A stretch of 16,441 bases of DNA from Halobacteriovoraceae bacterium (GTDB lineage Bacteria; Bdellovibrionota; Bacteriovoracia; Bacteriovoracales; Bacteriovoracaceae). Each line of letters opens with the position of its first letter. The stretch's first letter is position 1. The notes beneath the pieces are model-generated. The model searched no databases and had not been told where the DNA came from. It saw only the letters and a list, made by a program, of their open reading frames with translations. Location of the stretch: NCBI GenBank assembly GCA_018663815.1, contig JABJPQ010000404.1, positions 1 to 16,441 on the forward strand, in the 5' to 3' direction. The position numbers were made by a program, and so were the translations under genes. Of the stretch, positions 13,416 through 16,441 are shown in pieces.

Positions 13416-14987
13416 ATGAAAGGCTTGGTTCTCTTAATATTCATTTTTTTAAACCTCAATGTTTATGCTGGCTTAGATGATGAAATATCTTTTTTACAAG
13501 AACAAAAAAAGTACAATGAGTTAACTCAAGAAATTAATCTCAATCATTTAAAATATTTTAAAATATGCTTAGAAGATGAATCTAGAGAATTTGTTAAGCA
13601 AGTCATTACCAAAGATGGTAATCTTAAAGAAAAGAAAGTTAGCTGTCAGAAAGTAAGAAGTTATATTTTCAACAATAGAATTGAAGACGAATACAGACGT
13701 CTTCGTATTGTTATGGCTTTAATGCAACCTGAATTAAGAGAAAACCCTTATCTTATGGAGGGAAAAGATTTATTAGCCTATAAAATGAATATTAACATAG
13801 AACACCTAAATACTGCTAGTTTTGCATCCTTACCTTTTGAAACAACTGAACTTGACCCTTTGGTGTATGACGAAATCAAAGAAGCAATCTATCTTTACAA
13901 TAAGTATACCTATTTATTTTGTGGTAAATTTGTTAAAGATAAATTGCCTCTTCTTTTAAAGAAAAATCGAGATATGATTTCTAAGGATAAAGGTGTTCTT
14001 TTAACAAAGCAATTTTGCGGCAATAATATACAAGACTTACTTGAAAAAAATAACGAAATAAAATCGACTCTAAAAGCTATTATTAAAAAATATTACACCT
14101 TTAGCTATCACAGAAGAAATGAAGTAAGAAAACTTCTTAAGCTAGAGTATTACTCCTTAGTTAATGCTACTCCCTATTTTTTGCTTTTGAGCAGTCAAAA
14201 CCCAAAAACTAATGAGTTAATTGATGCTATCACTACAATTTATCAAAATGCATACTCCTTAAAAAATGAATGGATAAGAAATATCATCAACTCAAGCTTT
14301 AATCAAAAAGCTAAAAAATACCAAAATGGTAAAATGTCTAATAGCGAAAAACAAGATTTTAAAAACCTATTGTTAAAGTTTTACAAAAACAGTTCCTCTA
14401 TTGAGCATTTTGAATGGCTATATAAAAAAGAACTTAAAAAAGGAATCAAGCTTCAAAACAGATACAATAGTGTTATATACGAGCAGTTGATGAATACAAA
14501 GAATGAAAAAATATTAGAAGACACTTACTTTAATGAAAAGCTATCACAATACGTCAAAATGGATCAATTAACTAATCAAATTAAAAGTGATATTGAAATG
14601 ACTAAAATGGCCACTGAACTCGGCATTATGGCTTTCGTTACTGGAGCCTGTTTCTTCCCTGTTAGTAAAATTTTTAAAGCATTGGGTATTGTAAAGTTTA
14701 CTAGACTTGGAAAATACTTTAGAAGAGGGTGTTTTCTTTCTTTTGGTATGCCTTTAAATACATACTTCTTACTATATGGTATAGAACAATATAAAAGTGA
14801 TTTAAAAAAGTTTTTATCTAGTGCTGATGGGAAATATTTTCAATTAGACTACAATTCGGTTGGAGCGAACAAGATTGGAGTTATTTTACCAGTACTGCTT
14901 ATGGGAGTTGGCACAAAAGAAATATTAAGAACATATAAGCTGGTTCAACGCTTTTATAGTCTTAAAGTTCCTAGCGCTTTATTGTGA
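13416..14987 (+). CDS. Large exported/membrane protein of unknown function (523 aa)
   Basis: A signal peptide of about 18 residues (MKGLVLLIFIFLNLNVYA, cleavage before Gly19) is followed by a helical, lysine-rich domain to about residue 395, with Cys51, Cys77, Cys169 and Cys201 possibly paired. The last 125 residues include hydrophobic stretches at about 400-424, 439-455 and 485-500, suggesting that the C-terminus inserts in a membrane. I recognise no motif. Coding sequence is strikingly A-rich on the sense strand (many Lys, Asn, Ile and Glu). The ATG is preceded by an extended -10 rather than a ribosome-binding site. It converges with the GNAT gene, 12 bases apart. Lineage-specific envelope or predation roles are possible but unsupported. 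Confidence 0.7.
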   Translation: MKGLVLLIFIFLNLNVYAGLDDEISFLQEQKKYNELTQEINLNHLKYFKICLEDESREFVKQVITKDGNLKEKKVSCQKVRSYIFNNRIEDEYRRLRIVMALMQPELRENPYLMEGKDLLAYKMNINIEHLNTASFASLPFETTELDPLVYDEIKEAIYLYNKYTYLFCGKFVKDKLPLLLKKNRDMISKDKGVLLTKQFCGNNIQDLLEKNNEIKSTLKAIIKKYYTFSYHRRNEVRKLLKLEYYSLVNATPYFLLLSSQNPKTNELIDAITTIYQNAYSLKNEWIRNIINSSFNQKAKKYQNGKMSNSEKQDFKNLLLKFYKNSSSIEHFEWLYKKELKKGIKLQNRYNSVIYEQLMNTKNEKILEDTYFNEKLSQYVKMDQLTNQIKSDIEMTKMATELGIMAFVTGACFFPVSKIFKALGIVKFTRLGKYFRRGCFLSFGMPLNTYFLLYGIEQYKSDLKKFLSSADGKYFQLDYNSVGANKIGVILPVLLMGVGTKEILRTYKLVQRFYSLKVPSALL

Positions 14988-14999
14988 GAAGGGACTTAA

Positions 15000-15977
15000 T
15001 TAGATACTATCCAATCCTGAGATGAATAAGTAGGGACTAGTAATTTCTTTAAATCTCCCTGGTCCAAATGCTCCAATGAGAAAATCATTTATGCTTTGCT
15101 CATATGAGTTTTCTTGATATTTAAAAGTTATATTTTCATTAATATCTAATATTTCTATTGCAAGATAGTTTTGTATGAATGAAGTGAAAAGACTTTTCTC
15201 ACCTGGCCTAAGCATTGTTGCGTATAGGTTTGTTTTATTGGTGTCCGATAGATAAGGTGTCCATACATTTGCGTAGTGCCTTAGTAGTTGAAGTTGTTCA
15301 TCATTCATGAAGCCGTACTCATGTATGATATGAGTTAAGTCCTGTCCTTTATTCATAAAAAAATAATTAATAATTTTACTATTGTTTTTGATTAGAAAGA
15401 GATCTGTAGAGTCTATTGGTTTAAGGTTTTTCCAGTCACTTTCACTTCTGCTTACTCTTAGCTCTTTACTAGATATATAAAGTGACTTTACCATCATATA
15501 GTCATCTTCACTTAGGTTGGAGAGTGTGGTTTGGATAACATCAAAAGAATGTTGAAAAGATTCTTTTTTATATTCATTAAGTTCTAGACATGGAAAAAAT
15601 CCAAACTTTTTATAAAGATCAACCTTCTCACTCCACAGTAAATGGAAACACTTATTGGTAAATTTGTTAATAACTTCATTAAATAAGCTTTTAAATATTC
15701 CTTGGCCTTGATGTTTTTTACTGACAGCAATTCCACCGTACATACTAAAAGGGTAGGTGATGCCATTTAATATAAACTCTTTTTCTAATACACCAATATG
15801 AGCGATGACTTCATCCTCTGCTATATAAATAAAGTTATTGTGATGATTACTTTTTTGCATTAAAGGATAGAAGTCTATTGCAAAAGAGTTTACTTCATCA
15901 TATTCAAACTCTTGTTCAATCAATTTGATCGTTTTTTCTACAAATTCTGGAGAATCCTTCAAATTTGTTAATTTCAT
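15000..15977 (-). CDS. GNAT-family N-acetyltransferase with long C-terminal extension
   Basis: Residues 1-130 form a GNAT domain: FIYIAEDEVIAHIGV (beta-2/3), GGIAVSKKHQGQGIFKSLF with the acetyl-CoA pyrophosphate loop QGQGIF (90-95), and LYKKFGFFPC (121-130), the motif B 'LYxKxGF'. Residues 130-325 have no recognised domain. The overall length recalls Eis-like or tandem GNATs, but no second QxxGxG loop is seen. The true start is probably the ATG at 15975-15977, because TAAGG (15983-15987) lies five bases before it; the GTG at 15981-15983 overlaps that site and would add two residues. Substrate is unknown: an amine on a small molecule, peptide or protein. It is divergent from flagellin. Confidence 0.82.
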   Translation of the reverse strand: MKLTNLKDSPEFVEKTIKLIEQEFEYDEVNSFAIDFYPLMQKSNHHNNFIYIAEDEVIAHIGVLEKEFILNGITYPFSMYGGIAVSKKHQGQGIFKSLFNEVINKFTNKCFHLLWSEKVDLYKKFGFFPCLELNEYKKESFQHSFDVIQTTLSNLSEDDYMMVKSLYISSKELRVSRSESDWKNLKPIDSTDLFLIKNNSKIINYFFMNKGQDLTHIIHEYGFMNDEQLQLLRHYANVWTPYLSDTNKTNLYATMLRPGEKSLFTSFIQNYLAIEILDINENITFKYQENSYEQSINDFLIGAFGPGRFKEITSPYLFISGLDSI

Positions 15978-15982
15978 AGACA

Positions 15983-15987
15983 CCTTA
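15983..15987 (-). promoter_or_regulatory. Shine-Dalgarno that sets the GNAT start
   Basis: TAAGG on the minus strand with five-base spacing to the ATG at 15977. It overlaps the upstream GTG candidate start at 15981-15983, so the ATG is preferred. Confidence 0.55.
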
Positions 15988-16005
15988 ATTTAATTTCTTT
16001 GTTCT

Positions 16006-16034
16006 ATTTTAAGTCATTTCTTCTTGGGCGGCAA
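16006..16034 (-). promoter_or_regulatory. Candidate sigma-70 promoter for the GNAT gene
   Basis: Minus strand TTGCCG (16034-16029, 4/6), a 17-bp spacer, and TAAAAT (16011-16006, 5/6), giving a leader of about 25 bases that contains the TAAGG ribosome-binding site. Confidence 0.5.
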
Positions 16035-16124
16035 ATTTGTTCCAACACTAACCATTTGAAATCACAGCTGTTTGTATAGGAATTGAACCTTTTTTCCCCT
16101 TGTCTAGTTATTTAACAGTTTTTG

Positions 16125-16151
16125 TAAAGTGAAGAACTTAAGTGTCGATAC
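16125..16151 (+). promoter_or_regulatory. Sigma-28 (FliA) promoter of flagellin
   Basis: TAAAGTGA (6/8 to TAAAGTTT), exactly 11 bases, then GTCGATAC (6/8 to GCCGATAA). Start would be at about 16157-16160, leaving a leader of about 65 bases. Flagellin genes are the standard class-3 targets of FliA. Confidence 0.85.
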
Positions 16152-16159
16152 AGGAGTTA

Positions 16160-16195
16160 GATGATTTCAAGTCATCCCGCGATCCAAGGATTGGA
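16160..16195 (+). promoter_or_regulatory. Two small hairpins in the flagellin leader
   Basis: GATGA/TCATC (16160-16176, seven-base loop) and TCCAA/TTGGA (16183-16195, three-base loop) lie between the predicted start and the ribosome-binding site. They could stabilise the mRNA, a known trait of flagellin leaders, or be chance. Confidence 0.45.
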
Positions 16196-16211
16196 AAGTG
16201 GACCCCTTATC

Positions 16212-16218
16212 AAGGAGG
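16212..16218 (+). promoter_or_regulatory. Shine-Dalgarno of flagellin
   Basis: AAGGAGG with five-base spacing to the ATG at 16224, the strongest ribosome-binding site in the window; it fixes the start over an in-frame ATG at 16161. Confidence 0.9.
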
Positions 16219-16223
16219 ATATA

Positions 16224-16441
16224 ATGGGTTTAAGGATTAACACGAACGTGGCTAGTCTAAATGCGCAGAGAAATCTGAACAAGACACGCCTCAACCAGCA
16301 GAAGGTTTTAGAACAACTTTCTTCTGGGCAAAGAATTAATCGTGCCGGTGATGATGCCGCAGGATTAGCAATCTCTGAAAATTTGAAAGCACAGATTCGA
16401 GGTCTCGGACAAGCAGAAAGAAATGCTGCCGATGGTATCTC
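16224..16441 (+). CDS. Flagellin, N-terminal fragment (partial, right edge)
   Basis: The first 72 codons of a flagellin, the subunit of the flagellar filament, exported unfolded through the flagellar type III system. [18 protein letters not shown] and then [20 protein letters not shown] are the hallmark D0/D1 helix sequences, followed by [22 protein letters not shown]. The gene continues past the window edge, so the central domain and C-terminal D0 are unseen. Base composition is visibly more GC-balanced than the neighbours and codon choice suggests high expression. A sigma-28 promoter and a near-perfect Shine-Dalgarno precede it. Predatory relatives carry several flagellin copies; which paralogue this is cannot be told, so no symbol is given. 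Confidence 0.96.
   Translation, partial: MGLRINTNVASLNAQRNLNKTRLNQQKVLEQLSSGQRINRAGDDAAGLAISENLKAQIRGLGQAERNAADGI

Noticed and set aside
13547..13562. 16-bp perfect palindrome TTTAAAATATTTTAAA
   Set aside because: Lies inside coding sequence and is only A and T; expected from local composition.
14966..14998. Imperfect inverted repeat AAGTTCC ... GGGACTT between the 523-aa and GNAT genes as a terminator
   Set aside because: Needs a G-T pair, has a loop of about 20 bases and no T-run; not a convincing terminator.

Overview
The window comes from a low-GC, flagellated, Gram-negative bacterium. An Omp85-type outer-membrane protein with a C-terminal Phe, a PgpA, a polar-type flagellin with a sigma-28 promoter, and several exported proteins without recognisable relatives all fit. 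Gene content, AT-richness and the N-terminal (FGE/C-type-lectin-like) cysteine-rich fragment most resemble the Bdellovibrio-like predators of the Bacteriovoracales (Halobacteriovorax/Bacteriovorax). This is an inference from composition and family content, not from a search. I see no mobile element, CRISPR array, rRNA or tRNA; this looks like ordinary chromosomal core plus lineage-specific genes.

Layout. (1) 1-433: the 3' end of an FGE-sulfatase-like gene (+) running off the left edge, with a weak terminator. (2) 432-4642, all minus: pgpA, recA, a strong intrinsic terminator, then recX, ung and a single-POTRA Omp85 protein. recX-ung overlap by four bases (ATGA). This is mainly a DNA-repair cluster. 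(3) 4691-5923 (+): a divergent RelA/SpoT-type synthetase-domain protein, the most interesting gene here. (4) 5945-10599, all minus and tightly packed: a small exported protein, an eight-cysteine zinc-ribbon-like protein, greA, recG, an FHA-like protein and an alpha/beta hydrolase. Gaps of 2, 18, 0, 25 and -4 bases suggest one operon starting from a promoter near 10610-10635. (5) 10730-14987 (+): a UbiB/ABC1-type kinase-like membrane protein and two exported proteins of unknown function. (6) 15000-15977 (-): a long GNAT acetyltransferase. (7) 16125-16441 (+): a textbook sigma-28 promoter, a structured leader and the first 72 codons of a flagellin that runs off the right edge.

How parts work together. 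RecA and RecX act as recombinase and modulator, with Ung (uracil excision) and RecG (branch migration) nearby; GreA rescues stalled RNA polymerase. The hairpin between recA and recX suggests that recX is made only by readthrough. Several genes lack a Shine-Dalgarno sequence and instead have a -10-like hexamer ending six or seven bases before the start codon. This suggests leaderless transcripts and is worth testing.

The main candidates for something undescribed are the RelA-like protein with its unassigned 170-residue N-terminus and insertion, the leaderless-promoter pattern, the UbiB-like protein with altered signature loops, and the two orphan exported proteins at 12702-14987. None amounts to a demonstrable new multi-gene system from sequence alone.
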